Both the position numbers and the translations under genes were made by a program. Below the pieces are notes generated by a model. The model was not told the origin of the DNA. It searched no databases and saw only the letters and a list, made by a program, of their open reading frames with translations. From Lewinellaceae bacterium (GTDB taxonomy: Bacteria; Bacteroidota; Bacteroidia; Chitinophagales; Saprospiraceae), in assembly GCA_020636315.1 (NCBI GenBank), contig JACJYA010000014.1, positions 186,001 to 250,000 of the forward strand: a stretch of DNA of 64,000 nt, in the 5' to 3' direction. Shown piece after piece: positions 1-8,500 of the stretch. Numbering within the stretch: the stretch's first letter is position 1; the number at the start of each line of letters is the position of its first letter.

Positions 1-1
1 A

Positions 2-2278
2 GGATATGCCATAGCCGGCACTGTAATAGACCGCGACCCAACCATCTTTCCTTATCCAACCTTTATGTTCCTGCTCCAGGTTGATGAACAGGGCAATGAA
101 GTGGATTTCGATATGCACCCGATAGCCCCCACCAACCAGGTTTTCGGCGCTGCCCGGGCTGCCGACGGCAGCTTTTTTCTCACTTCCTCCCGTAACTATT
201 TTCTTACCGACACTCCCTCCAGCATTATTAAACTGAACGCCGACGGCAGCTTCATCTGGGAAAAGCCCGGCCCTGGAGACGACGTACTGCACAGTATCCG
301 GATTACGCCACAGGGCGAGCTGGCCATTACAGGCCGAAAGGAAAGAGGCCCCAATGAACTCGAATTTCTCATCACCTTAACCAAAATGGATGCCGAGGCG
401 GAGAACGTCCTCTGGCAGCGGGAGATCCCTTATGGGCTGGACAACTACGATGAAAGCCTCATCAATACCGGCGATGGCGGCTTCGCCATCGCCGGAAGGG
501 TGCAATATTCGGCCAACTGGCCTTATGAAGAGAATGCCTTGCTGATCAAGGCCAACAGCGAAGGGTATGTCTATACCTGTACGCTGGAAGGCTCTGTGTT
601 CCTGGATGAAAATCAGGATTGCACGGACAACGGGGAACTTCCCCTGGAAGGCTGGCTCGTCACCGCCACCAAAGGCAACCTGAGTTTCTACGCCACCTCC
701 GGCCCGGACGGCCGGTATGAAATGACACTGGATACCGGCGCCTACACCGTTACGTCCAGTGCCCCTTCCGTTTACTGGACTACCTGCCAGAGCAGCTATA
801 CCGCCTCCCTGCCGGCGCCCTTCAGTAGTGACATAGTGGACATTCCCGCTCAGGCGGACGTAAGCTGCCCACTGATGACTGTGGATATTTCCACCAGTTT
901 CCTGCGGCGCTGTTTTGCGTCTGTTTACACCGTCCAGTATTGTAACAACGGCACCACCCCGGCGGTAAATGCCCAGGTGGAGGTGACACTGGACCCCTTC
1001 CTGTCTTATTTCAACAGCTCCATCCCTTTCTCACAGCAGGATGGGCAAACTTATACATTCAACCTCGGGATCGTCAACCCCAATGAATGCGGCGCCTTTT
1101 ACATCCACGTTGATGTGAGTTGCGATGCCGTGCTGGGGCAAACCCATTGCAGCGAAGCCCATATTTTTCCGGACAGCACCTGCATCGATTCCCTCTGGCC
1201 AGGGCCGGTGCTCCGCGTTTCCGGGCAATGCGACGGGGACTCCGTCAACTTCCTCATCGAGAATATCGGCGCAGATATGGAGATGCAGCAGAATTACATT
1301 GTCACCGAAGACAACATCATGCTCATGCAGGCGCCATTCCAACTGGGAGCGGGCGGCAGCCGACAGGTCAGCATTCCCATCGCCGGCAGCGCGACCTACC
1401 GGCTGGAGGCCGAGCAGGCGCCCGGCTTCCCCTCACTTCTGGGCAGCCCTTACGCCAGCGCTGCCCTGGAGGGCTGCAATGGGGTCAGCCCCGGTTTTGT
1501 GACGGCGTTCTCCAATAACGACGGCGGCCCTTTTATAGACATCGACTGCCAGGAAAACGTCGGCTCCTATGACCCCAACGACAAACAGGTGTTCCCGAGG
1601 GGCTACGGAGAAGAAAAATTCGTCCGCCCGGGCACCGAACTGGAATACCTCATTCGCTTCCAGAATACGGGAACCGACACGGCCTTCAGTGTAGTCGTCC
1701 GAGATACGCTTTCCGAACTGCTCGACGTCAGCAGCATCCGGCCCGGCGCCGCCAGCCACGATTACAGCTACCGGATCTATGGCCAGGGCATCCTGGAGTT
1801 CCGGTTCGACGACATCCTGCTGCCAGACAGCACCACCAACCCGGAGGGCTCCCAGGGATTCGTCAGGTTCTCCGCCCGCCACAGCCCCGAGGCGGAAATC
1901 GGAAGCACCATAAAGAATAATGCAGGCATCTATTTCGATTTCAATGCTCCGGTTGTTACCAATACCACTTCGGTCACCCTGGGTGAGAATTTTATCGTCA
2001 GTGATGTCCGGGAGGAAGAGCCTTCGGTAGAAAACATCCGGATCGAGGCCTATCCCAACCCGTTCAACGAACGGAGCACCATCGAAGTTAAAGGCCTGGA
2101 AATGGGCGAGGGCCTGTTCCTGCTCTATGACGGCCAGGGGCGGCAGGCCCGGCAGGAAGCTTTCCGGGGGCAAAGGCTGGAATTCAGCCGCCAGGAACTG
2201 GCCGGAGGGCTTTATTTCTTTACCATCCTTTCCGATGGGCGGCCCATCGGAAGCGGAAAGATCATGATCGGGAAGTAA
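2..2278 (+). CDS. T9SS-secreted surface protein, 5' end outside the window
   Basis: The reading frame is open from the left edge, so the N-terminus and signal peptide are missing; the first ATG, at 65, is internal. The visible part begins with beta-propeller-like repeats of the form GYAIAG...LLQVDEQG and GFAIAG...LLIKANSEG. An SdrD/CNA-like module follows (GSVFLDENQDC...GRYEMTLDTGAYTV). Next comes a DUF11/DUF7619-like region starting SYDPNDKQVFPRG with FRNTG-type motifs (here IRFQNTGTDTAF). The last 80 residues, from AYPNPFNERSTIEV to the end, are a T9SS type A sorting domain, so the protein should cross the outer membrane through the Por/Gld machinery. The substrate or adhesive role is unknown. 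A terminator hairpin follows the stop. Confidence 0.85.
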   Translation, partial: GYAIAGTVIDRDPTIFPYPTFMFLLQVDEQGNEVDFDMHPIAPTNQVFGAARAADGSFFLTSSRNYFLTDTPSSIIKLNADGSFIWEKPGPGDDVLHSIRITPQGELAITGRKERGPNELEFLITLTKMDAEAENVLWQREIPYGLDNYDESLINTGDGGFAIAGRVQYSANWPYEENALLIKANSEGYVYTCTLEGSVFLDENQDCTDNGELPLEGWLVTATKGNLSFYATSGPDGRYEMTLDTGAYTVTSSAPSVYWTTCQSSYTASLPAPFSSDIVDIPAQADVSCPLMTVDISTSFLRRCFASVYTVQYCNNGTTPAVNAQVEVTLDPFLSYFNSSIPFSQQDGQTYTFNLGIVNPNECGAFYIHVDVSCDAVLGQTHCSEAHIFPDSTCIDSLWPGPVLRVSGQCDGDSVNFLIENIGADMEMQQNYIVTEDNIMLMQAPFQLGAGGSRQVSIPIAGSATYRLEAEQAPGFPSLLGSPYASAALEGCNGVSPGFVTAFSNNDGGPFIDIDCQENVGSYDPNDKQVFPRGYGEEKFVRPGTELEYLIRFQNTGTDTAFSVVVRDTLSELLDVSSIRPGAASHDYSYRIYGQGILEFRFDDILLPDSTTNPEGSQGFVRFSARHSPEAEIGSTIKNNAGIYFDFNAPVVTNTTSVTLGENFIVSDVREEEPSVENIRIEAYPNPFNERSTIEVKGLEMGEGLFLLYDGQGRQARQEAFRGQRLEFSRQELAGGLYFFTILSDGRPIGSGKIMIGK

Positions 2279-2357
2279 GGGCGGTAAAATTCTGATCGGG
2301 CATGATGCCCGTATAAAAAGTGTTCTTCAAATTTTTTCAAAAATTTAATCCCTGCGT

Positions 2358-2397
2358 CAGAGCCTGATACAACAGATCAGGCTCTGGCTTTTTTATT
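2358..2397 (+). terminator. Rho-independent terminator
   Basis: A perfect 11-bp stem (CAGAGCCTGAT / ATCAGGCTCTG) with a 7-nt loop is followed by GCTTTTTTATTT. It ends the transcript of the upstream T9SS gene. The rest of the gap up to the LolA gene shows nothing recognisable. Confidence 0.85.
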
Positions 2398-2597
2398 TAT
2401 CTGGTTTTCTCCCAGTCGGGCAGCATAGTTGCCCCTCCCTGGATGAGAAAGGCCGTTAAGGCAGCAATGTAAGATCCCAACATAGCCTGCATGTGGTGAT
2501 GCCACAGGTTACTTTAAAAAAACTTTAACCCTGTCATCGGTGTTCCAAGGTCAATAATTTGCGTCCCAATACCGTTGAATGGGCAGACACAAAACAA

Positions 2598-3293
2598 ATG
2601 ACCAAAAGCATGAAGAAATTCTTAGCTGTTCTGACACTCGCTCTCCTTGCCGCCGGCACTTATGCTCAGCCCGGCAGCCTGACTACTGCCGAAGAATCCG
2701 ACCCCAAGGCAAAGGCCGTACTGGATGAGATCCGCAAACGCTTTCTGAGCTATAAGTCACTGGGCGCCGATTTTACGCTGGATATCACGCTCGCCGATGA
2801 GCCCACTGAGACACAGAAGGGCACTCTGTCCATGCAAGGTGAAAAATACCGCCTGGAAATGAGCAGCCAGTCTGTCATTTCTGATGGCAATACGCTTTGG
2901 CTTATCCTCTCCTACAATAAGGAGGTTCAGATCAACGATATGCCGGAAGACGGGGAGGCAGAAGGCGCTATCCTTTCGCCGGAAGCCATGCTCCGGTTCT
3001 ACGACAAGGGCGGATTTGTTTATTACCTGACCAACGAGTACAAAGACGGCAGCCGCACCGTCCAGCAGATCGAGTTCAAACCCACGGACCGCAATGCCGA
3101 CTACAGCAAGCTCCGCATGAACGTCAATAAGGCCACCAAAGATGTCATCAGCGTGGAAGCTTTCGCCAAGGACGGCTCCCGTTACAAATTATCCATTGAC
3201 AATTTATCCCCCAACAAGAGCTTTGCCGCCGGGCATTTCACCTTCAACAAAGCGGACTATCCGGGGTATTACATTGAGGACCTTAGGGAGTAG
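2598..3293 (+). CDS. LolA-like outer-membrane lipoprotein carrier
   Basis: About 231 residues with a signal peptide (MKKFLAVLTLALLAAGTYAQ). The mature part is predicted beta-rich and has LolA-family features: an N-terminal helix (AVLDEIRKRFLSYKSLGADFTLDI), a GTLSMQGEKYRLEM segment, and a late FKPTDRNADYSKLRM strand. LolA carries lipoproteins across the periplasm to the outer membrane. Two ATG codons, at 2598 and 2610, are both plausible starts; an upstream in-frame TTG at 2559 would put 17 residues before the signal peptide and is unlikely. Bacteroidota often have several LolA-like paralogues, so this copy may serve a specialised cargo. The family call is good; the exact role is inferred. Confidence 0.8.
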   Translation: MTKSMKKFLAVLTLALLAAGTYAQPGSLTTAEESDPKAKAVLDEIRKRFLSYKSLGADFTLDITLADEPTETQKGTLSMQGEKYRLEMSSQSVISDGNTLWLILSYNKEVQINDMPEDGEAEGAILSPEAMLRFYDKGGFVYYLTNEYKDGSRTVQQIEFKPTDRNADYSKLRMNVNKATKDVISVEAFAKDGSRYKLSIDNLSPNKSFAAGHFTFNKADYPGYYIEDLRE

Positions 3294-3344
3294 TGGATTG
3301 GGAGGAATAGATTGAGTTGATGATTTCTATCCTATCGATCTGAA

Positions 3345-3518
3345 TTAATCGGCAATTTTCCATTGCCGATTAAAGAAGGCCTTCAAGCGCTAATTTTCCA
3401 TTAGCGCTTGAATTATTATAGCATAAAACAACCCTGTCCGATTACTTGCCACTTAATAGCCCTAAACGAGGCTTTATCGTCCTGAAACTAAGGCGCTAAT
3501 AGGAAATTAACGCCTTAG
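3345..3518. repeat. Three consecutive intergenic hairpins
   Basis: Three inverted repeats lie between the LolA and GH3 genes. The first, 3345-3373, has an 11-bp perfect stem. The second, 3382-3412, has a 12-bp perfect stem. The third, 3488-3518, has an 8-bp stem (CTAAGGCG / CGCCTTAG) plus inner pairs. The first two share the same 7-nt loop, TTTTCCA, and none has a strong T-run. They may end the lolA transcript or be remnants of a small palindromic repeat family. Confidence 0.6.
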
Positions 3519-3564
3519 GTCCCACATATTCCCTACCTTTATCCCGTGAAAGAAAAAAGCAACC

Positions 3565-5064
3565 ATGGGATTTAAGTCGTTTATAATCAAGCCTCTGGCC
3601 AACAAAATTGCCCGCGACATCGATCGCATGGCAGCCAATGCCGTTGCTGCTCAGGAACAGGTGTTCCAAAACCTCCTTCAAACCGGGCGCCGAACCGCCT
3701 TCGGTAAGGATCATGGCTTCGACAAGATACAAAGCTACGAAGCCTTTCGAGAACAGGCGCCCATTCGGGATTATGAAGCCCTGAAGGGATATATAGAACG
3801 CATCAAGCAGGGCGAAAGCGATGTGCTCTGGAGAGGCAGGCCCAAATACTTCGCCAAAACCTCGGGAACCACCTCGGGCGTCAAGTACATTCCTCTGACC
3901 AAAGACAGTATGCCCAACCACTTCGGCACTGCCCGCAATGCCCTGTTCAACTATTATGCCCGCACCGGCAACGGCAGCTTTCTCGACGGGAAAATGATCT
4001 TTCTTTCCGGTAGCCCCGAACTAGACGAAGTCGGTGGCATTCCTACCGGCCGCCTGTCCGGTATTGTCAACCACCAGGTGCCTTCCTGGCTGCGCACCAA
4101 CCAGATGCCCAGTTATCAAACCAATTGCATCGAAGAATGGGAGGAAAAGCTGGACGCCATAGTCGAAGAAACCCTCCGGAAAGACATGCGCCTCATCAGC
4201 GGGATCCCTCCCTGGGTGCAGATGTATTACGAGCGCCTGCTGGACCGCAGCGGGAAAAAAAACATCAAAGAGCTCTTTCCCAATTACGCTGTCTTTGTCT
4301 ATGGGGGCGTCAATTTCGAGCCCTACCGCGATAAGCTGGAAGAACTGGTGGGGCAGCGCATCGACAGCGTCGAGACCTACCCGGCTTCCGAAGGCTTTAT
4401 TGCCTTTCAGGACCGGCAGGAGGAAAAAGGCCTGCTGCTCAATGCCGATTCCGGCATCTTTTTCGAATTTATCCCTCTGGAAGAGATACACAGCGATAAT
4501 CCGGCCCGCTTCTGGCTGAAAGATGTAGAGCCGGGCGTTAATTATGCAGTCATCATCAACAACAACGCGGGGCTGTGGGGATATAACCTCGGCGACACCG
4601 TAGAGTTCGTCAGCCTCAACCCGCCCCGGCTGAAGGTTACCGGCCGCATCAAGCACTTCATTTCCGCGTTCGGCGAACACGTCATCGGCAAGGAAGTGGA
4701 AGAGGCTTTGATGGCGGCAGCAAAGCGAAATGGGGTGAATATTGTGGAATTCACCGTCGCGCCTCAGGTCAATCCTCCTGAAGGAGGAACGCCCTATCAT
4801 GAGTGGTTCGTGGAGTTCGGGCAGCCGCCTGCCAACCTGGAGGCCTTCGCCACCGAAGTCGATCGGGAGATGATCCGGCAGAACATCTATTACGAAGACC
4901 TCATCAAGGGCAACATTCTCCGGCCCCTTAAGATCCGGCCCCTGCAGCAAGGTGCTTTCAGAACGTACATGAAAAACCAGGGCAAACTCGGGGGGCAGAA
5001 CAAGGTGCCCCGCCTGAGCAATGACCGGAAGATCGCGGAAGCACTAAGGGTATTTGAAACCTGA
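3565..5064 (+). CDS. GH3 family protein (acyl-adenylating fold)
   Basis: A 499-residue protein of the GH3 family, whose plant members join amino acids to auxin or jasmonate through an acyl-adenylate. The adenylate-forming P-loop-like motif is clear at residues 99-113 (KTSGTTSGVKYIPLT). Later family features are YPASEGFIAFQ, the NYAVIINNNAGLWGYNLGDTVEF block and the hinge motif KVTGRIKHFISAFGEHV. No signal peptide, so cytoplasmic. GH3 proteins are common in Bacteroidota but their bacterial substrates are mostly unknown. Start ATG at 3565; a weak TAccTTTA box lies at 3534-3541. The family assignment is firm and the reaction is inferred from the fold. Confidence 0.88.
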   Translation: MGFKSFIIKPLANKIARDIDRMAANAVAAQEQVFQNLLQTGRRTAFGKDHGFDKIQSYEAFREQAPIRDYEALKGYIERIKQGESDVLWRGRPKYFAKTSGTTSGVKYIPLTKDSMPNHFGTARNALFNYYARTGNGSFLDGKMIFLSGSPELDEVGGIPTGRLSGIVNHQVPSWLRTNQMPSYQTNCIEEWEEKLDAIVEETLRKDMRLISGIPPWVQMYYERLLDRSGKKNIKELFPNYAVFVYGGVNFEPYRDKLEELVGQRIDSVETYPASEGFIAFQDRQEEKGLLLNADSGIFFEFIPLEEIHSDNPARFWLKDVEPGVNYAVIINNNAGLWGYNLGDTVEFVSLNPPRLKVTGRIKHFISAFGEHVIGKEVEEALMAAAKRNGVNIVEFTVAPQVNPPEGGTPYHEWFVEFGQPPANLEAFATEVDREMIRQNIYYEDLIKGNILRPLKIRPLQQGAFRTYMKNQGKLGGQNKVPRLSNDRKIAEALRVFET

Positions 5065-5072
5065 CCTGCCCT

Positions 5073-5103
5073 TTTGCCTGACGTCATAAAACCTTTATCT
5101 TTG
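5073..5103 (+). promoter_or_regulatory. Bacteroidota-type sigma promoter for thx
   Basis: A TTTG (-33 element) at 5073-5076 is followed after 19 nt by TATCTTTG (-7 element, consensus TAnnTTTG) at 5096-5103, 42 nt before the thx start. This is the best match in the window to the known Bacteroidota primary sigma promoter, and it overlaps the end of the spacer after the GH3 gene. Confidence 0.8.
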
Positions 5104-5145
5104 CAGCCCGTATAATTTATTCATTAACCAAACCAATGCACCATT

Positions 5146-5262
5146 ATGGGAAAAGGCGATAGAAAGACCACGCGTGGCAAGATATGGCGGAATTCCTACG
5201 GCAATACCCGCCCGAAGAAGAACAAGAGTAAGAACACCGGGAAGAAGAAGAAAACAGCGTAG
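5146..5262 (+). CDS. 30S ribosomal protein THX
   Basis: A 38-codon gene beginning MGKGDRKTTRGKIWRNSYG and ending in a lysine-rich tail (KKNKSKNTGKKKKTA). This is the THX/bTHX pattern: MGKGDxKTxRGKI, then a short basic C-terminus. The peptide binds near the top of the 30S head, stabilising rRNA packing. It has its own strong promoter just upstream, which fits a highly expressed ribosomal gene. Its size puts it below most gene-finder cut-offs. The match is very specific despite the length. Confidence 0.9.
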   Translation: MGKGDRKTTRGKIWRNSYGNTRPKKNKSKNTGKKKKTA

Positions 5263-5348
5263 CCGGTTGATTGGGTTGATGGGTTGATTGGGTCAAATGA
5301 GTTCCATGGCCACCACCTTACAGATCAACCCAGCCGGGCCAGGCCCAC

Positions 5349-8300
5349 TTGTTGCAACCTAATCAAATATCTTCGGTGGAAAACAAGCAGGACAAACTCG
5401 TTATCATTTACAGCCATGCCGAGCAGGATGAACAGCTGACGGCCAAGCTCCTGTCCCACCTGTCCATCCTCCAACGCCAGGGCCTGGTGCGGCAGATCTG
5501 GCACCGGGGAATGATCCCCGCCGGTGAGGAGGCCGAAACCGCCCTGCAGCGTGCACTGGGAGAGTCGGACATTATCGTATCCCTGATCAGTAACGATTAC
5601 TTTGACGAGTTTTTCAACCTGCTGGAGGACTCTCTCCACCGGGAAGATGAAGGCAAGGCTGAGGCTTTTGCCATCGTTTTGCGCGACTGCCTGTGGGAGG
5701 AATACCCCCTTCTTCAGGGTAGAAAGGTATTGCCTCCGGAAGGCAAACCCATCAATAGCCGGGACTGGGACAGCGCCGACCAGCCCTTCCGGAAAGTTGC
5801 GGAATACCTTCTCAAGTACCTCCGCCGGGAAGAAGGTTTTATAAGTGAATCTGCCTCGATAAAGCAGGACAAGGGGGAGGCAGTACAACAACCCGCAGCC
5901 GGTTACCAGCCGCCCGGGAGGGAGGAAATCCGCCACTTTACCGACAGCTTGTTGCGCCGCCTGGAAGGGCTGGACCGGGAGACCCACTGGAACCCCGGCG
6001 ATTACCTCCACATCAATGCTCTGGCCCAGCTTCAAAAAGGCAAAAGCTTCCAGAAAAAGGCCGTTCCTCTGGACAAAGCAGTCCTCAATAACAAGGCCGC
6101 CCGTTCCTTTTTGGTGATAGGAGAACCCGGCGCCGGGAAAAGCGTCGCCCTGCGCGAGCTGGCCAGGAAACTATTAAAGGCCGGGGGGCAGCAGATCCCA
6201 CTGTACATCAACCTGCGAGACTGGTACACCACGGAGAACTGGACTCCCGGACAGCCGCCGACGCCGCAGAGCCTCGAACGCTTTGTCCTCCAGTCGCTAC
6301 GGGAGGGGCAGCCTCCGGCTACCCGCGAGTTTATCATGCAACATTTCAGGGAACTGTATCGCAGCGGCCGGTTTTTCTTTCTTTTCGATTCCTTTGACGA
6401 AACGCCTGCCGTCATCGACAGTTACGAGCACGCTCCTCTTATCGACAAGCTTTCGGAAGTGATCTACCTGTATGGCCTCGACGGAGGCAACCGGCTTCTG
6501 CTGGCCTCCCGGGAATTCAAGCGGCCTACGGGCCGTTTTGCCGCCGACGTCAGCCTCCACATCCGCCCGCTGGCTGTGGAGACGGTTATCGAAAGCCTGG
6601 AAAAAACGGGCTTCAGCCAGGAGGCGTTAAAAAAATTGTACAACCACCATAACCTCCGCCCCCTGATCAGCAACCCCTTCTCACTTTCTCTGGTGAAGGA
6701 TTACCTGAAGAACAATGCCGAGCAGTTGCCCCCTAATCAACTGGCCCTTTACGAAAGCTGTATTCAATACCGCCTCAACCCCGATGTGCTGGAGGAAGAA
6801 TTCAGGCTCAGCCCGGCCGAGGTCATCCGAACGGCCCGCGCCATCGCCGCTTTTCTCTTTGAGGATCCCCGGTACGGCCTTACGGTGGAGCTGCAGGAAT
6901 TGAACCGCAAGCTGAAGGGCTATCCGCTCAACGCCACCATCAAGCTGCTGCGCGACCAGCGGCTGGCACGCCTCGGTAAAGGGCGTTTCAGTTTCATTCA
7001 CCGGAAATTCCACGAGTATTTCGTCGCCCTTAACTTCCGGGAACAACCGGAACAACTGCCGGTGGAGGACATCCCTCTCGATGCCCGCAACCGGGATGCG
7101 CTGGTGCTCTATTGCGAGATCGCCGAAGAGGCCACCGCCAGGCAGGTGGTGGATTATTGCTGGGAAGAAGTGCAAAAGCTGTCTTTCGATCCCAGCCCCG
7201 ATGAACAGTGGCTGCTGCAGCCCGGCCTGAGCCGGAAGGAGCGCCAGAAACGCCTCCCCAAGGCCCAGCCCCGCAGGATCATCATTGACGATCAATATTA
7301 CAAATCGGTCAACTGCCTCCGCTTTCTGATTGACGGCTTCATCAGCCGCAAGGAAATGCTGGAGCCTTACTATCAACCGTTGTCCTCCTTTATACTGGCC
7401 AATGTAGAGTTGGGAGATGACCTCATTCTCAAGAAATTCCTGATCGAATCCATCGCCCTGCTGCCCCAGGAGGAAGCAGAACGGCTGATCGTGCGCATAT
7501 TCGATAAGATCACCACCACGCCCAACCCCTACCTTCAGGAGAGCCTCGCCAATGCCTCCCGGTATCTGGGCGAACTCAGCACCCCGGTGCTCCAGCATCT
7601 CGTCCGCTTTTATTTTCTGCGCACCAAACCAATCGGGTATCCCACCTTCAAAGAAGCCAAAGTATTGGAGCTTTCCGACAACTTCCGGCCACTCGCTCGT
7701 TTCCTCAAGGTACGGGAAATTGAAAAGTGGATCTTTCTGGCCGGAATTATTCTGGCCGGAATTTACCTCCTCGCCCCCTGGGAAGGCGCCATCGAAGGCT
7801 GGCAATGGATGGTGCCCGTGCTCCTAATGGAAGCCGCGCTGTTTATTTTCATCGTCATCCCCTGGTTTTCCATCACCTTCCTGTCTTACATGTTCTGGCT
7901 TTCCGATGCCAAAACCAAAGGGCTGATGGGAACAATTGTAGGCTTTCTGATCGTTTATTTCGTGTTTATCTCACAGATGGGGTCGATGGATATAGGGTTT
8001 CTGGAAGCGCCGGACGAAGCCTTATCCGCCGGTTCTAAAGTTGCCGTTTGGCTTTATCATATTATCATTGTCCTGGGTTTGGTTTTGGGTATTGTCTCCA
8101 TCATATATACGTCCTTCCTCGGTTTCATGGAATACCTCCGGGACCTGCCCCTCTTTCGCAAGGCCCGCCGGGAACTGGGGCGGAATACTACCCGGATCAT
8201 GATCGCCGGGCATTTCCGCAGCCTTCGGTCCCCTTATTACCGGAAAAAGTATGTACGGTTGCTTCGGGAACTGGAGATAAAGCCCTCCGGTGAATGGCCC

Positions 8301-8384
8301 GATGGTAAGCCGCCTTATGAAAAGGATGATGAACCCAGCGGCATGCTGGCACAATTGGAGGAGAGGTGGAGGGGATTGGGGTAA
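5349..8384 (+). CDS. TIR-NACHT-transmembrane STAND NTPase, candidate antiphage protein
   Basis: About 1011 residues. Residues 16-160 form a TIR-like domain (LVIIYSHAEQD; IWHRGMIPAGEEAETALQRAL; SDIIVSLISNDYF). A NACHT-type P-loop NTPase follows: Walker A GEPGAGKS at 258-265, Walker B-like FFFLFDSFDE at 342-351 and sensor LLLASR at 383-388. A helical region follows to about 780. Four hydrophobic segments sit near the C-terminus (about 793-812, 820-842, 858-878, 898-925), then a basic tail. TIR domains of bacterial defence proteins hydrolyse NAD or make nucleotide signals; STAND NTPases oligomerise on sensing a trigger. A membrane-embedded C-terminus is unusual. The start is uncertain: no in-frame ATG exists after the upstream stop at 5298, so TTG 5349 or GTG 5376 must be used. 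It stands alone between thx and glgA. The catalytic glutamate of the TIR domain cannot be placed with confidence. Confidence 0.8.
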   Translation: MLQPNQISSVENKQDKLVIIYSHAEQDEQLTAKLLSHLSILQRQGLVRQIWHRGMIPAGEEAETALQRALGESDIIVSLISNDYFDEFFNLLEDSLHREDEGKAEAFAIVLRDCLWEEYPLLQGRKVLPPEGKPINSRDWDSADQPFRKVAEYLLKYLRREEGFISESASIKQDKGEAVQQPAAGYQPPGREEIRHFTDSLLRRLEGLDRETHWNPGDYLHINALAQLQKGKSFQKKAVPLDKAVLNNKAARSFLVIGEPGAGKSVALRELARKLLKAGGQQIPLYINLRDWYTTENWTPGQPPTPQSLERFVLQSLREGQPPATREFIMQHFRELYRSGRFFFLFDSFDETPAVIDSYEHAPLIDKLSEVIYLYGLDGGNRLLLASREFKRPTGRFAADVSLHIRPLAVETVIESLEKTGFSQEALKKLYNHHNLRPLISNPFSLSLVKDYLKNNAEQLPPNQLALYESCIQYRLNPDVLEEEFRLSPAEVIRTARAIAAFLFEDPRYGLTVELQELNRKLKGYPLNATIKLLRDQRLARLGKGRFSFIHRKFHEYFVALNFREQPEQLPVEDIPLDARNRDALVLYCEIAEEATARQVVDYCWEEVQKLSFDPSPDEQWLLQPGLSRKERQKRLPKAQPRRIIIDDQYYKSVNCLRFLIDGFISRKEMLEPYYQPLSSFILANVELGDDLILKKFLIESIALLPQEEAERLIVRIFDKITTTPNPYLQESLANASRYLGELSTPVLQHLVRFYFLRTKPIGYPTFKEAKVLELSDNFRPLARFLKVREIEKWIFLAGIILAGIYLLAPWEGAIEGWQWMVPVLLMEAALFIFIVIPWFSITFLSYMFWLSDAKTKGLMGTIVGFLIVYFVFISQMGSMDIGFLEAPDEALSAGSKVAVWLYHIIIVLGLVLGIVSIIYTSFLGFMEYLRDLPLFRKARRELGRNTTRIMIAGHFRSLRSPYYRKKYVRLLRELEIKPSGEWPDGKPPYEKDDEPSGMLAQLEERWRGLG

Positions 8385-8411
8385 GTGGGGTTTCTGGGTT
8401 TCTGGGTTTGG
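8371..8411. repeat. G-run repeat across a stop codon
   Basis: Five runs of three or more G, separated by 3-5 nt, span the stop of the TIR-NACHT gene (GGGG-ATT-GGGG-TAAGT-GGGG-TTTCT-GGG-TTTCT-GGG). The unit GGGTTTCT recurs at 49856-49893. The plus strand could fold into a G-quadruplex. Confidence 0.6.
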
Positions 8412-8500
8412 AATCTCAAATCAAAAAAAACTACCGCAATAAAGCTTTCCGGGCAAAAGATATTTTCCTTACATTTAAAGCATAGCGAAAAACGACATAA

